A stretch of 64,000 nt of DNA, taken from Niastella yeongjuensis. GTDB taxonomy: Bacteria; Bacteroidota; Bacteroidia; Chitinophagales; Chitinophagaceae. Shown here piece after piece: positions 24,462-34,872 of this stretch (within the stretch, counting starts at the first letter, position 1; every line of letters begins with the position of its first letter). Position numbers and translations under genes: made by a program. The notes beneath the pieces are model-generated. The model saw only the letters and a list, made by a program, of their open reading frames with translations. It had not been told where the DNA came from and searched no databases. The stretch covers positions 620,001 through 684,000 of the forward strand of contig NZ_FOCZ01000001.1 in assembly GCF_900110245.1 (NCBI RefSeq). The letters run 5' to 3'.

Positions 24462-26270
24462 TTAGTGGTGGCTTTCATTCGGACCGATAGGCTCGGTTTG
24501 AGGAATGAAATCACGTCCATCTTTACTGTAATCATAAGCCCAGCGATGAACTTCAGGAATCTCACCTTCCCAGTTACCGTGACCTGGTCTGATTGGTGCA
24601 GTCCATTCCAGGGTAGTAGCGCCCCATGGGTTCATGGTAGTTACTTTTCTACCTTTAAAGATAGAGTAGAAGAAGTTGAACACGAACAACAACTGAGTAG
24701 CGAATACGATGATAGCTACAGTTGAGATGAACTTGTTCAGATCACCGAACTGGTTGAAAGATGCCCAGTTGCTGTAATCCAGGTAACGACGGGGCATACC
24801 AGCCAAACCTTCGTAGTGCATTGGCCAGAAGATGAGGTAAGCGCCAACCAGGGTTACCCAGAAGTGAATGTACGCCAGTGTACTGTTCATGTAACGGCCG
24901 TACATTTTAGGGAACCAGTGGTAAATACCGGCGAACATACCAAAGAATGCAGACACACCCATTACAATGTGGAAGTGCGCAATTACGAAATAAGTATCGT
25001 GCAGGTGAATATCCAGTGTAGAGTTACCCAGGAAGATACCAGTTAAACCACCAGAGATGAACAGGCTCACAAAACCTAATGCGAACACCATACCGGGGGT
25101 AAACTTGATATTAGCTTTCCAGATAGTTGTTAACCAGTTGAACACTTTGATGGCCGAAGGAACGGCGATCAACAGGGTCAACAGTACGAATACTGAGCCC
25201 AGGAATGGATTCAAACCGGTTACGAACATGTGGTGCGCCCAAACCAGGAAGGCGAGGATGGTGATTGCGAACAGCGATCCCACCATGGCCATATAACCAA
25301 AGATTGGTTTGCGTGAGTTAACTGAGAGGATCTCAGACGCCATACCCATCGCAGGCAACAGGATGATGTATACCTCAGGGTGACCCAGGAACCAGAACAA
25401 GTGCTGGTACAGGATCGCGCTACCACCTTCGTTTGGCAATGCTGTATTGGTTGCAGCAATATAAATATCTGACAGGTAGAAGCTGGTGCCGCCGTGACGA
25501 TCGAACAGCAACAGGATGAAACCTGATAATAATACAGGGAAAGATAAGATACCTAATACTGCGGTGAAGAACAGGGCCCAGATGGTCAAAGGCAAACGGG
25601 TCATGCTCATACCTTTTGTACGCAGGTTCAGTACAGTAGATACGTAGTTCAAACCACCTAATAAAGAAGATACTACGAACATGGCCATCGCCGTGATCCA
25701 CAGATCCATACCGGTTTTAGAACCAGGTGAAGCATCACCCAGGGCGCTCAATGGCGGGTAGGCTGTCCAACCACCGCTGAACGGACCAGTTTGAATGAAC
25801 AGGGAAGATAACATCACGATGCTACCGCCAAAGAAGAACCAGTATGACAACATGTTCATCATTGGAGAAGCCATATCGCGTGCTCCTATCTGTAAAGGAA
25901 TGAGGAAGTTGGCGAATGTACCACTCAAACCGCCGGTTAACACGAAGAATACCAGAATGGTACCGTGCATGGTTACCAATGCATAATAGTTCTCAGGGGT
26001 AATTTTACCGCCTTTTGCCCAGTTACCCAGAATGTCTTCCAGCCAGGGGAAGGTTTGGTCGGGGTAACCTAATTGCAAGCGGAACAACACTGACATCAAA
26101 CCACCAATAATGGCCCATATCATACCAGTGATCAGGAATTGCTTCGCAATGATCTTGTGATCCTGGCTGAATACGTATTTCGATATAAACGACTGGTGGT
26201 GGTGATGCACGCCATGCTCATCGTGATGCACATCATGCGTTGTTAAAACTTCTGCGTGACCGTGGCTCAT
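24462..26270 (-). CDS. ctaD: Cytochrome c oxidase subunit I
   Basis: Catalytic subunit of the haem-copper oxidase, 602 aa, about twelve helices. Seen: MHGTILVFFVLTGGLSGTFANFL (low-spin haem His region), HLFWFLGHPEVYIILLPAMG (CuB His and the HPEVY motif with the Tyr cross-link), WAHHMFVTGL (CuB histidines), and HDTYFVIAHFHIVMG (haem ligands). The N-terminus is His-rich (HGHAEVLTTHDVHHDEHGVHHHHQ in part), perhaps metal-binding. The GHPEVY form with Tyr and Glu-free D channel should be checked for A-family subclass. Confidence 0.97.
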   Translation of the reverse strand: MSHGHAEVLTTHDVHHDEHGVHHHHQSFISKYVFSQDHKIIAKQFLITGMIWAIIGGLMSVLFRLQLGYPDQTFPWLEDILGNWAKGGKITPENYYALVTMHGTILVFFVLTGGLSGTFANFLIPLQIGARDMASPMMNMLSYWFFFGGSIVMLSSLFIQTGPFSGGWTAYPPLSALGDASPGSKTGMDLWITAMAMFVVSSLLGGLNYVSTVLNLRTKGMSMTRLPLTIWALFFTAVLGILSFPVLLSGFILLLFDRHGGTSFYLSDIYIAATNTALPNEGGSAILYQHLFWFLGHPEVYIILLPAMGMASEILSVNSRKPIFGYMAMVGSLFAITILAFLVWAHHMFVTGLNPFLGSVFVLLTLLIAVPSAIKVFNWLTTIWKANIKFTPGMVFALGFVSLFISGGLTGIFLGNSTLDIHLHDTYFVIAHFHIVMGVSAFFGMFAGIYHWFPKMYGRYMNSTLAYIHFWVTLVGAYLIFWPMHYEGLAGMPRRYLDYSNWASFNQFGDLNKFISTVAIIVFATQLLFVFNFFYSIFKGRKVTTMNPWGATTLEWTAPIRPGHGNWEGEIPEVHRWAYDYSKDGRDFIPQTEPIGPNESHH

Positions 26271-26317
26271 TGTATCTTATTTTGAGGTCGTAATAATTCT
26301 GTTTAAAGTCTCTGGTT

Positions 26318-27436
26318 TTATTTAGCAGCCAATACTGCGTTTGCTGTTCCGGCAGCCGCAGTTTTTGCTGTATCTGCAACGGGTGCAGGTGATGCAGCAG
26401 GGGCAGCTTCAGCAGGTTTGTATGATGGCTTTTGTTGTGCCAGCCAGAATTTATATTCCTGCTCAGTTACCACTTTAATAAGTCCTTTCATTGAATAGTG
26501 ACCGTTACCGCACATTTGGTCGCACGCGATCTCATATTCAAAATTGGGGTTATTAGTGATCTTCTTCATCTCTTCAGTAGTGTACTTAGGCGTAAACCAC
26601 ATAGTAGTTGGTGTACCGGGAACGGCATCCATTTTCATGCGGAAGTGAGGCAAACCAACGTCGTGGATAACGTCGCGTGAATTGATGATCAATTTCACAG
26701 GTGTACCTTTTACCAGATACATAGCTGAAGTTTCAATGATATCATCATAACCGGAAGCATCGGCTTTCAGGTTCTGAACACCATTTGGTGTTTTCATGGC
26801 AGAATCTTTCCAGATCATACCCAGCATGTTGCCATTGGCTTCATCGATCATGCGGAAATATTTCTTTCCGAAGGTATTGTCTTTACCTGGGTAGCGATAG
26901 ATCCAACCGAACTGACGGCCGGTGATCTCTACTCTCATGGCATTCTCGGGTGCTTCACCGGTAATTTTAAACCAGTAATACAAACCGAAACCAACCAGCA
27001 AACACAAAGTGATGGCAGGAACGGTTGTCCACAACACCTCGAGTTTGTTGTTATGCGGATAATAGAATGCCTTTCTTTTTTCGCTGTACTGGTATTTATA
27101 AGCAAACCAGAATAATAAGATCTGGGTAATGAAAAACACAATGCCGGTAATAAGCAAAGTGATCTTCAGCATGGTATCGATGTTCTCACCATGGTCAGAA
27201 GCCGATGGGTGGGTCATCAATGTTTTAGGATACAGTGCTTCGTTACACATGTATACACCAATAAGGCCCAATACGAGGAACACTACCATCAGGAATCCGT
27301 TGATCCTGTTATTTTGCTCGAAAGCTTTTTTCTCTCCCTTTAAAACGGATACATACTCACTCGCCTTGGCTATCTGAAACGTTATCAGAAACCCAAGCGC
27401 CAGGATGGCTAACAAAAATACTCCGGTAGTTGTCAT
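26318..27436 (-). CDS. ctaC: Cytochrome c oxidase subunit II
   Basis: Carries the CuA centre that accepts electrons from cytochrome c. N-terminal helix (residues 3-25), then two hydrophobic helices, and the periplasmic cupredoxin domain with HDVGLPHFRMKMDAVPG and the CuA loop CDQMCGNGHYSM. The 372-aa protein is longer than usual because of an extra N-terminal helix region and an Ala/Pro-rich C-terminal tail (AEAAPAASPAPVADTAKT). There is no C-terminal haem c domain, so this is aa3 rather than caa3; cytochrome c must come from ActE or a soluble protein. Confidence 0.95.
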   Translation of the reverse strand: MTTTGVFLLAILALGFLITFQIAKASEYVSVLKGEKKAFEQNNRINGFLMVVFLVLGLIGVYMCNEALYPKTLMTHPSASDHGENIDTMLKITLLITGIVFFITQILLFWFAYKYQYSEKRKAFYYPHNNKLEVLWTTVPAITLCLLVGFGLYYWFKITGEAPENAMRVEITGRQFGWIYRYPGKDNTFGKKYFRMIDEANGNMLGMIWKDSAMKTPNGVQNLKADASGYDDIIETSAMYLVKGTPVKLIINSRDVIHDVGLPHFRMKMDAVPGTPTTMWFTPKYTTEEMKKITNNPNFEYEIACDQMCGNGHYSMKGLIKVVTEQEYKFWLAQQKPSYKPAEAAPAASPAPVADTAKTAAAGTANAVLAAK

Positions 27437-27510
27437 GATCTTTCAATAATTTTTATACTATCGAAACTAAGTTCGCTTATTTATTAAGTATCACACCTGT
27501 TTGAATACGA

Positions 27511-28737
27511 TTAGGTATGATGGATAATACTTTCTTTAATGAACGGATGGTTTTTCGCCAGCAAAGGATATTTCGCCATTGCTTTACCAGTTGAATACAT
27601 GATCAAACCTACAAAACCGGCAGCTACACCAAAATCAAACAGGTTCAATTCTACGTGCTCAGGAGATATACTTGCGAATACCATTTGGTAGAAATCCAGC
27701 CAGTGACCGAATATGATCACAATTGCCATAAAGGTAACTGTGGTATAATTTCTTTTTGAACCACGACGCATCAAGATCAAAATTGGAGCAATGAAGTTGA
27801 TACAGAACATGAACCAGTACAGTCCGGTGTAGGCACCGCTGTGGTGATTGCTGGTTACGCGTGATTTGAAATAGATGGTTTCTTCAGGAATGTTTGCATA
27901 CCAGATCAGCATGTATTGTGCAAACCATAAGTATGTCCAGAAGATAGAGAAGGCAAACATGAACTTACCCAGGTCATGAATATGCTCTTCGTTGGTGTAC
28001 TCCAGGTAGCCCTGGTTTTTCATATACACCACAAAAATAGTGATGAGCGCCAGACCGGCAACGAATGTACTGGCGAAAGTGTACCAGCTGTACATGGTGC
28101 TGAACCAGTGTGCATCCAAACTCATCAACCACAACCATGGGGTAACTGACATCGCAGTTAAACCGAACCATACGATGAAGATAGAAGCCCAAACACTGTT
28201 CTTAAAGATATAGCGACGACCAGCTTCTACATCGGGCAATGGATTATTATCCAGCTCCCGTGATATCTGGCGCATTTTACGACCCAGAACCATCCACAGA
28301 CCAATGGTAAGAATAGTCCAGATAATGTAAAATCCGGAGTTCAGGAAGCCTGATTTGCCTTCCAGGATCTTATCACCTTTTGGATGTAACCAATGGTAGA
28401 TGTGCGGATCAACTACACAAAGGGCTATTAAAACGACAAGCGCAATAACTCCTAAAGGATAAACGGCTATAGAAATGGCTTCTGAAACACGGCGGAAAGC
28501 TATCTGAAAACCACCCATGGCCAGGGTAGCAGCGCAGATAAAAAACATAGCCGCATTGGTGATCAGCAAAAAGTAAGTGCTGTTATGCAACATGGAACCC
28601 CAAAATCTTGCGCCATGGTGTTCACCGGTTCCGTATAATATAAAACCGATGATAACAGATAAAACGCCGACTCCCATCAATGCCATTGACCAGTTCTTGT
28701 ACCGTGCGGGGATGTCGAAAAATTCTTTAATAGCCAT
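27511..28737 (-). CDS. actF: Alternative complex III subunit ActF
   Basis: Integral membrane subunit of the menaquinol:cytochrome c oxidoreductase (ACIII), 408 aa with about ten helices, homologous to NrfD/ActC. Seen: HNSTYFLLITNAAMFFICAATLAMGG, SVTPWLWLMSLDAHWFSTMYSWY, and MLIWYANIPEE. It follows actE by 34 bp and precedes ctaC, joining the complex III and oxidase genes in one transcription unit; ACIII and aa3 oxidase form a supercomplex in Flavobacterium. Confidence 0.93.
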   Translation of the reverse strand: MAIKEFFDIPARYKNWSMALMGVGVLSVIIGFILYGTGEHHGARFWGSMLHNSTYFLLITNAAMFFICAATLAMGGFQIAFRRVSEAISIAVYPLGVIALVVLIALCVVDPHIYHWLHPKGDKILEGKSGFLNSGFYIIWTILTIGLWMVLGRKMRQISRELDNNPLPDVEAGRRYIFKNSVWASIFIVWFGLTAMSVTPWLWLMSLDAHWFSTMYSWYTFASTFVAGLALITIFVVYMKNQGYLEYTNEEHIHDLGKFMFAFSIFWTYLWFAQYMLIWYANIPEETIYFKSRVTSNHHSGAYTGLYWFMFCINFIAPILILMRRGSKRNYTTVTFMAIVIIFGHWLDFYQMVFASISPEHVELNLFDFGVAAGFVGLIMYSTGKAMAKYPLLAKNHPFIKESIIHHT

Positions 28738-28771
28738 TATCAGTAATTTATATGTTCTGTGTTCGTGTCAG

Positions 28772-29479
28772 TTATTTTTTCTTAGCAGATGTATCTACTG
28801 CTGGTTTCTTGGCTGCAGTTGCTGCACCAGCGGCTGCAGGTTTCGCTGCGGCTGCTGAATCAGTTGCAGGTGCTGCTGCTGCCGGTTGTTTGCCACCACC
28901 TTGCTTGGATTTAATGTAATGAATTACACTCCAGCGTTGTGTGGTACTCAACTGAGAAGCATAGCTACCCATTTGACCTTTACCATAAGTAACAGAATAA
29001 AACATCTGTCCTTCAGGCATATTAACATATTTCGCGTTGCCTGCGAGATTTGCTGGCGCTGCTGAGAACGGTCCTTCGCCACCTTTGTACAGGGGGCCAT
29101 TGCCATCCAGTGCAGTACCGTGGCAAATACCACAGTTTACAAGATATAAGCGCTCTGCTTCTTTCATTTGTACTGCATCCAGTGCAGGTACCGGGTTTGC
29201 AATATGCACTGATTGTGCATAATTGGTAGTATCGCCAGCTTTGTCCTTATCCAATGGAAAAGGCAACAATTCACCACGTTTAATGGTGCCGTGTACCGGC
29301 AAACGGTTATAATGAATACCCTGTTTAGCGAGTGTATCTATGGGCGCATAGGTTTCAATGGCACGGCTATAAGCCATATCAGGCATATATACGTGACCCG
29401 GAGTTCTACGTACGTCTTCCTTGCAACTCCACGCTACCACAGCCAGCACTAAAACAGAAACAATTGATAATTTTTTCAT
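28772..29479 (-). CDS. actE: Alternative complex III subunit ActE, monohaem cytochrome c lipoprotein
   Basis: A lipoprotein (MKKLSIVSVLVLAVVAWSC, lipidated Cys19) with one haem c site, CGICHGTALDGNGP, and a likely Met ligand in MPEGQMFYSVTYGKGQM. It passes electrons from ActA to the oxidase. The C-terminal 45 residues are a low-complexity Ala/Lys/Pro tail (QPAAAAPATDSAAAAKPAA), a feature also seen at the end of CtaC, perhaps a flexible linker. In operon order between actD and actF. Confidence 0.94.
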   Translation of the reverse strand: MKKLSIVSVLVLAVVAWSCKEDVRRTPGHVYMPDMAYSRAIETYAPIDTLAKQGIHYNRLPVHGTIKRGELLPFPLDKDKAGDTTNYAQSVHIANPVPALDAVQMKEAERLYLVNCGICHGTALDGNGPLYKGGEGPFSAAPANLAGNAKYVNMPEGQMFYSVTYGKGQMGSYASQLSTTQRWSVIHYIKSKQGGGKQPAAAAPATDSAAAAKPAAAGAATAAKKPAVDTSAKKK

Positions 29480-29496
29480 CTTAAAGTATTCAGATA

Positions 29497-30090
29497 TTAT
29501 GCAGATACAGTTTCGCTTTGACCTTCAAACAATTTTTGATCTTTATCATATCTACCTAACCACCAGCCGGTTTCGGCATTCTGTACGTTAATTCCAGTGG
29601 CTCCTATTCCGCCGAGGAATGAACTTAATTCAGCTTCGTTTGTCTTAGGAGTACACTCAATTACCATGGTAAACTGATCATCAGTTGAACGCAGGTTAAA
29701 GTGATGCTTTTTAACAAAAGGTGCTAACTGACACAGGTAGCAGAAAGTTAATACCATGCCCACACAAGCACACAATACAGTGAACTCAAATGTGATAGGT
29801 ATCCAGGCTGGTAATGCAAAGTGTGGTTTACCACCAATGTTCCATGGCCAGTCGGTAGTTAAACACCAGGTCATGAAAGACAACATGCTGGTAGTACCAA
29901 AAATAGCGTACAAAAATCCCGCTGTGTGAATGCTGGTGTCACGCAAACCCATGGCATGGTCTAAGCCGTGAATGGGGAAAGGTGTATATACCTCGTGCAG
30001 CTTATAACCTGTTTTGCGTACTTTCTTAACGGCTTCAAATAATGGTTCCTCCTCAGTAAAAACACCAACAACAAATTTTTTAACAGCCAT
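29497..30090 (-). CDS. actD: Alternative complex III subunit ActD (DUF3341)
   Basis: A 197-aa subunit with an N-terminal cytoplasmic ferredoxin-like domain (FVVGVFTEEEPLFEAVKKVRK, YTPFPIHGLDHAMGLR) and two membrane helices (about 76-98 and 112-137). ActD helps hold the complex together and has no cofactor. 18 bp from actE, 57 bp from actC. Confidence 0.94.
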   Translation of the reverse strand: MAVKKFVVGVFTEEEPLFEAVKKVRKTGYKLHEVYTPFPIHGLDHAMGLRDTSIHTAGFLYAIFGTTSMLSFMTWCLTTDWPWNIGGKPHFALPAWIPITFEFTVLCACVGMVLTFCYLCQLAPFVKKHHFNLRSTDDQFTMVIECTPKTNEAELSSFLGGIGATGINVQNAETGWWLGRYDKDQKLFEGQSETVSA

Positions 30091-30147
30091 ATAATGATTT
30101 TAAAAATTCTGACTTATTTATTCTTTCGTGTTTGTCTGTATACCTGA

Positions 30148-31599
30148 TTAGTGGTGTTCTGACATTTGATCATGATAGAACTGGTCCACACTAACTTTCT
30201 CATACTTCAGTTGTTCTCTCTTATAGTTATCACCATTCTTTTTCAGAATGTGCTTGATCTCAGCCACCGCGATAATCGGGAAGAATTTAGAGAACAGGAA
30301 GTAGCAGGTAAAGAACAAACCAAACGTTCCCATATAGAAACCGATCTCCCAGATAGAAGGACGGTAGTAAGTAGCCCAGCTACTTGGTAGGTAGTCGCGA
30401 TAGATTGAAGTAACGATGATCACAAAACGCTCGAACCACATACCGATGTTTACGATAACCGACATGAAGAAGGTTACTACCAGGTTACGACGCAGTTTGC
30501 GGAACCAGAAGATCTGTGGAGAGATCACGTTACAACCCATCATCAGCCAGTAGCTCCAACCGTAGGGGCTGAACAGGTTCACGCGGTTTTGCGCAAATGC
30601 CCATCCTTCGTTCGGGTTCTGACCATACCATGATATGAACAACTCGGTTAAGTAGGCAATACCTACAATTGAACCGGTCAGTACAATTACTTTGTTCATT
30701 ACCTCAATGTGCTCCATGGTAATATAGTCCTGCAGGCCCAGCACTTTACGGCTGATCAACAACAGGGTTTGTACCATCGCAAAGCCAGAGAAGATGGCAC
30801 CCGCTACGAAGTAAGGCGGGAAGATGGTAGTATGCCATCCGGGAATTACTGAGGTAGCGAAGTCAAAAGATACCACCGTGTGTACTGATAATACCAGCGG
30901 TGTACTCATACCGGCCAAAACCAGTGATAAGCTTTCGTGGCGTTGCCAGTGTTTGGTAGAACCGGTCCAGCCGAATGACAGCAAACCGTACATATATTTA
31001 CGCCATTTCAATTTGGCGCGGTCACGTACGGTAGCCAGGTCAGGTAACAGACCAGAGTACCAGAACAGTAATGATACAGTAAAGTATGTAGAGATCGCGA
31101 ATACGTCCCATAACAGCGGTGAGTTGAAGTTCACCCATAAAGGACCGCGGGTATTTGCGTAAGGTAATACGAAGAAGGCCATCCAAACACGACCCATGTG
31201 CCAGATCGGGAACTGACCGGCGCAGATTACCGCAAAGATCGTCATCGCTTCCGCGGCGCGGTTCACACCCGTTCTCCATCCCTGACGGAACAGCAACAGG
31301 ATCGCTGAGATCAGTGTACCGGCGTGACCGATACCCACCCACCATACGAAGTTGGTGATGTCCCAGCCCCAACCGATTGTTTTACTCAGGTTCCATTGAC
31401 CAATACCATAGGTTACCTCGCGGTATATGGAGTAAACCCCAAAACACAACAACGCAACCGAGATCAGGAAACCGGTCCACCAAAGGCGGGAGGGTGCTGC
31501 TTCAATTGGCCGCACAATATCTTCCGTTACCTGATGATAAGTCTTGTCGTTATCTACCAGCGGAGGTCTTACTTGCGATTCGTATCTAATTAATGACAT
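30148..31599 (-). CDS. actC: Alternative complex III subunit ActC (NrfD-like quinol-binding)
   Basis: A ten-helix membrane protein, 483 aa, of the polysulfide reductase NrfD family that forms the menaquinol site next to the iron-sulphur subunit ActB. Seen: WWTGFLISVALLCFGVYSI, WDITNFVWWVGIGHAGTLIS (conserved GHAGT), GQFPIWHMGR, and HTVVSFDFATSVIPGWHTTIFPPYFV. Follows actB by 74 bp, a gap that contains a perfect palindrome. Confidence 0.95.
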   Translation of the reverse strand: MSLIRYESQVRPPLVDNDKTYHQVTEDIVRPIEAAPSRLWWTGFLISVALLCFGVYSIYREVTYGIGQWNLSKTIGWGWDITNFVWWVGIGHAGTLISAILLLFRQGWRTGVNRAAEAMTIFAVICAGQFPIWHMGRVWMAFFVLPYANTRGPLWVNFNSPLLWDVFAISTYFTVSLLFWYSGLLPDLATVRDRAKLKWRKYMYGLLSFGWTGSTKHWQRHESLSLVLAGMSTPLVLSVHTVVSFDFATSVIPGWHTTIFPPYFVAGAIFSGFAMVQTLLLISRKVLGLQDYITMEHIEVMNKVIVLTGSIVGIAYLTELFISWYGQNPNEGWAFAQNRVNLFSPYGWSYWLMMGCNVISPQIFWFRKLRRNLVVTFFMSVIVNIGMWFERFVIIVTSIYRDYLPSSWATYYRPSIWEIGFYMGTFGLFFTCYFLFSKFFPIIAVAEIKHILKKNGDNYKREQLKYEKVSVDQFYHDQMSEHH

Positions 31600-31621
31600 G
31601 TTGTATGCTTTTAGCTATTCA

Positions 31622-31636
31622 TCCCGACAGTCGGGA
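31622..31636. repeat. Palindrome in the actB-actC gap
   Basis: TCCCGAC-A-GTCGGGA is a perfect 7+1+7 inverted repeat in the middle of the operon. It can form a small hairpin in the mRNA between the two cistrons, a possible processing or stability element. No T-run follows, so it is not a terminator. Confidence 0.6.
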
Positions 31637-31673
31637 AAACGGTAGCTCCAAAATTTTTAATTACCTAATCAAC

Positions 31674-34600
31674 TTAACCTTTGTGTTCAGCAGCTGCAGC
31701 TTCTGCAGGCGCTTCTTCAGCATGGCTTCCTCCTACGATTGTACCCAATACACCTTCGTTGCTGATCTCTGCTGTGTTTCTAACCTTAGCCAGATAGTTT
31801 ACGTTAGGCATAGTGTGTGTTTCTTCCAGTGAATGGTACAAACGTGAGTTGTATTGTTTACGAACCTGGCTCACTAAGCTTTGAGAATCGTTGGCATTAC
31901 CAAATACGATGGCGTCTGCAGAACAAGCCTGTTGACAAGCTGTTTTCACATCATCGTTTGATAACGGACGATTTTGTTTTTTAGCTTCCAGTTTACCAGC
32001 CTGGGTTCTTTGAACACAGAATGAACATTTTTCCATTACACCACGGCTACGTACTGTAACATCCGGGTTCAGTACCATGCGCGTAAGGTCATCGTTCATC
32101 ATCAGAATTACATCGTCCAGGTTACCTTCGTCAACCAACGGTTGCTGGTTGTTAGGGAAGCTGTCTGCGCCAGTGTAATCGGCCCAGTTGAAACGACGTA
32201 CTTTATAAGGACAGTTGTTAGCGCAATAACGGGTTCCGATACAACGGTTATAAGCCATCATATTGATGCCTTCCTGGCTGTGGTGTGTTGCGGCAACCGG
32301 ACAAACGTTTTCGCAAGGCGCGTTGTCGCAATGTTGACACAGCATTGGCTGGAACACGGTTTGAATGCTTTCTGCATCGTTAGGGTTACCACTGAAGTAA
32401 CGGTCGATACGCAACCAGTGCATATCATGGTAACGCGCTACCTCGTGTTTACCTACGATAGGAACGTTGTTCTCGATGTGACAGGCAACCACACAGGCGC
32501 CGCAACCAAAACAACTGTTCAGATCGATACTCATACCCCATTTGATACCAGGTTTGTTTTCACCAGGATAGTCGGGATAAATGGTACCTTCTTTCGCGAA
32601 GCCTTCAATGCCACCGTAATGCTCCAGTTCTTTCGCTCTTTCGTGGAGGATTACATTTGGCTCTTTCTTATATTCTTCAAAAGTTACTTCACGAATAACA
32701 CCTTCACGGCCTTCGTAGCTGTTGTGTGTTTGTCCCTGAGCAATTTTGTAAAGCTTATCAGTTTTTTCCATTTCAGCCTGGCCATTCCACTCAATGGTAG
32801 AACCATTGAAGCTTAAGAATGGATAAGCATTTTTACCTAATGTACCACCATCGGCAGCGCCAACTGAACGGCCAACACCTTTGCTGCGGCCATAACCTAC
32901 AGCTATAGCGATGGTGTTTTCCTGTGTACCAGGTATTACTATGATTGGAAGTTCAACTTCTTTACCGCGAACTTTTACTTTAATAACAGGCTTTTCGGTA
33001 TTAACCTCGTATTTATCAGCAGATCCTCTGTCGTTCAGATCGATGCCGAATTTTTTAGCCACAACGGGAGAAATAACAGCGTAGTTATCCCAGCTTACGC
33101 GGGTGATAGGATCTGGCAACTCGAGCAACCAGGGGTTGTTCGCCTGTTTACCGCTACCTACACCTACTTTCTGGTAAACCACTACTTCAAATTCACCACC
33201 TTTCTTCATGGCATTGGCAGCAGCTATTGCCTGGGCCACAGGAGCGGCGTTGAATGTAGCAGCTTCAACCATTGCCTGTGTTTCAATTACACCATCCTGC
33301 AATGCTTTATCAAATGTTCCTACACTGCCCAATTTGGCAATCCAGTAATTTTTGAGGTATACATCCCAGGCTGTAGCGTTACCAGACCATTTCAGTAATG
33401 ATTCTTCGAAAGGTCTTGTATTGAAGAGCGGGTTGATAGTTGGTTGTATCAGGCTTATGATACCTGCTTTAGGTTCTGCATCACCCCAGCTTTCGAGGAA
33501 GTGAGGAGCTGGTACAACGTATTTACACAATTCAGTTGTTTCGTCTTTTCTGTCGTTGAAAGAAACAGACAGTTTAACTGATTTCAAACCTTTATTGAAA
33601 CGCTCTGCGTCGAAATATTCGTAAGATGGGTTGGCGCCGTAGATCAGCAGGGCTCCTACGCGGCCAGCTTCCATATCCTGAACCAGGGAAACCATTTCGC
33701 TGTCAATACCCTGGTGCATCAGGATGGGGTTACCCCAGCTGATGGTAGAACCATAAGCACCGATGGCTTCGTTGATAGCGTTTACAATGATCTGTACCTG
33801 TGTATTATTGCTACCGCTAACAACCAGGCCTTTGCCTTTATTGGCAACCAGTTCTTTAGCAGCTTTTTCAATACCTTCTTTCAGTTTACCGGTTACACCT
33901 GTAGCACCCTGGCCATTTACAGCGCTTAACAAAGCAGCTGCAACGATACCAGCTTCAGATGGACGGTGTACAAAACGCTCGTCGGCAGATGCACCGGTAG
34001 TGCTCATCATGCTTTCGAACTGGAAGTGTTTGCTCATTTCCACATTCTTCTCATGCACCTTACGGTTTTTGCTGTAGCCATGTTGAAACTCAACAGGGCT
34101 TAACCAGGTACACAGGAAGTCGGCACCAAGGCTCACGATGGTTTGAGCATTGCCGAAATTGTAGGTAGGAATAGCACGTTTTCCGAAGGTAGCTTCGTTT
34201 GCCAGCAAAATGCCGGTGTAAGAAATGGCATCGTACTGAACGTGCTTGCTGTTGGGATATTTAGCTAAGAATTCTGCAATAACCTGTTTGGCAGAAGGTG
34301 AAGTGATGGTAGAAGTTAATAATACCAGCTGACCACCGCCTAAACCAGCTAATGCACCTTTGATATCGCGATCAACTACATCGATAGCGGTAGCAGAGTT
34401 ATTAGCATAAGGCCCTTTTAAACGGGCTGTATCATATAAATCGAGAACCGATGCCTGCATACGGGCAGAAGAACCGCCCTTTGTGAATGTAGACAGGGTA
34501 TTACCTTCCAGTTTAATGGGGCGTCCGTCACGTACTTTGGCAACAACCGGAATTGCTTCACCGCCACTTACATAAGTAGTAGCATAGTAATCAGCAACAC

Positions 34601-34862
34601 CAGGCACCATATCCTGTGGTTTGTTCACATACGGGATCGCCTTTCTAACTTTAGTTTCGCAACTGGCCGCAACGATTGCCGCTGCTGTACTAAAACCAAG
34701 ATATTTCAAAAAGTCTCTACGAGAGGCAGGACTGACATCCAATCCTTTTTTATCTGCACTTTCAAACGGTAAGTCTTCTTTGAATTCGTTTGAAATCGAC
34801 TTTTCATAGGCCTCACTGTTGTTGAGCTCTCCGAAACTCTGCCAGTACTTTTTATTAGCCAT
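31674..34862 (-). CDS. actB: Alternative complex III subunit ActB (iron-sulphur/molybdopterin-like)
   Basis: A 1062-aa fusion of a molybdopterin-oxidoreductase-like domain, which in ACIII has no molybdenum, and a C-terminal ferredoxin domain. Tat signal SRRDFLKYLGFSTAAA lies near residues 47-62. The Fe-S part has four cysteine clusters: CFGCGACVVAC, CQHCDNAPCENVCP, CIGTRYCANNCPYKVRRF and CSFCVQRTQAGK...CQQAC. It conducts electrons from ActC to ActA. Gap to actC 74 bp, to actA 96 bp. Confidence 0.95.
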   Translation of the reverse strand: MANKKYWQSFGELNNSEAYEKSISNEFKEDLPFESADKKGLDVSPASRRDFLKYLGFSTAAAIVAASCETKVRKAIPYVNKPQDMVPGVADYYATTYVSGGEAIPVVAKVRDGRPIKLEGNTLSTFTKGGSSARMQASVLDLYDTARLKGPYANNSATAIDVVDRDIKGALAGLGGGQLVLLTSTITSPSAKQVIAEFLAKYPNSKHVQYDAISYTGILLANEATFGKRAIPTYNFGNAQTIVSLGADFLCTWLSPVEFQHGYSKNRKVHEKNVEMSKHFQFESMMSTTGASADERFVHRPSEAGIVAAALLSAVNGQGATGVTGKLKEGIEKAAKELVANKGKGLVVSGSNNTQVQIIVNAINEAIGAYGSTISWGNPILMHQGIDSEMVSLVQDMEAGRVGALLIYGANPSYEYFDAERFNKGLKSVKLSVSFNDRKDETTELCKYVVPAPHFLESWGDAEPKAGIISLIQPTINPLFNTRPFEESLLKWSGNATAWDVYLKNYWIAKLGSVGTFDKALQDGVIETQAMVEAATFNAAPVAQAIAAANAMKKGGEFEVVVYQKVGVGSGKQANNPWLLELPDPITRVSWDNYAVISPVVAKKFGIDLNDRGSADKYEVNTEKPVIKVKVRGKEVELPIIVIPGTQENTIAIAVGYGRSKGVGRSVGAADGGTLGKNAYPFLSFNGSTIEWNGQAEMEKTDKLYKIAQGQTHNSYEGREGVIREVTFEEYKKEPNVILHERAKELEHYGGIEGFAKEGTIYPDYPGENKPGIKWGMSIDLNSCFGCGACVVACHIENNVPIVGKHEVARYHDMHWLRIDRYFSGNPNDAESIQTVFQPMLCQHCDNAPCENVCPVAATHHSQEGINMMAYNRCIGTRYCANNCPYKVRRFNWADYTGADSFPNNQQPLVDEGNLDDVILMMNDDLTRMVLNPDVTVRSRGVMEKCSFCVQRTQAGKLEAKKQNRPLSNDDVKTACQQACSADAIVFGNANDSQSLVSQVRKQYNSRLYHSLEETHTMPNVNYLAKVRNTAEISNEGVLGTIVGGSHAEEAPAEAAAAEHKG

Positions 34863-34872
34863 TTATCTATTG

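Noticed and set aside
26318-27436. caa3-type subunit II
   Set aside because: No CxxCH haem motif in the C-terminal tail, which is only Ala/Pro-rich.
32142-32816. 224-codon plus-strand frame inside actB
   Set aside because: Antisense to a strongly conserved Fe-S protein; shadow of its codon pattern.
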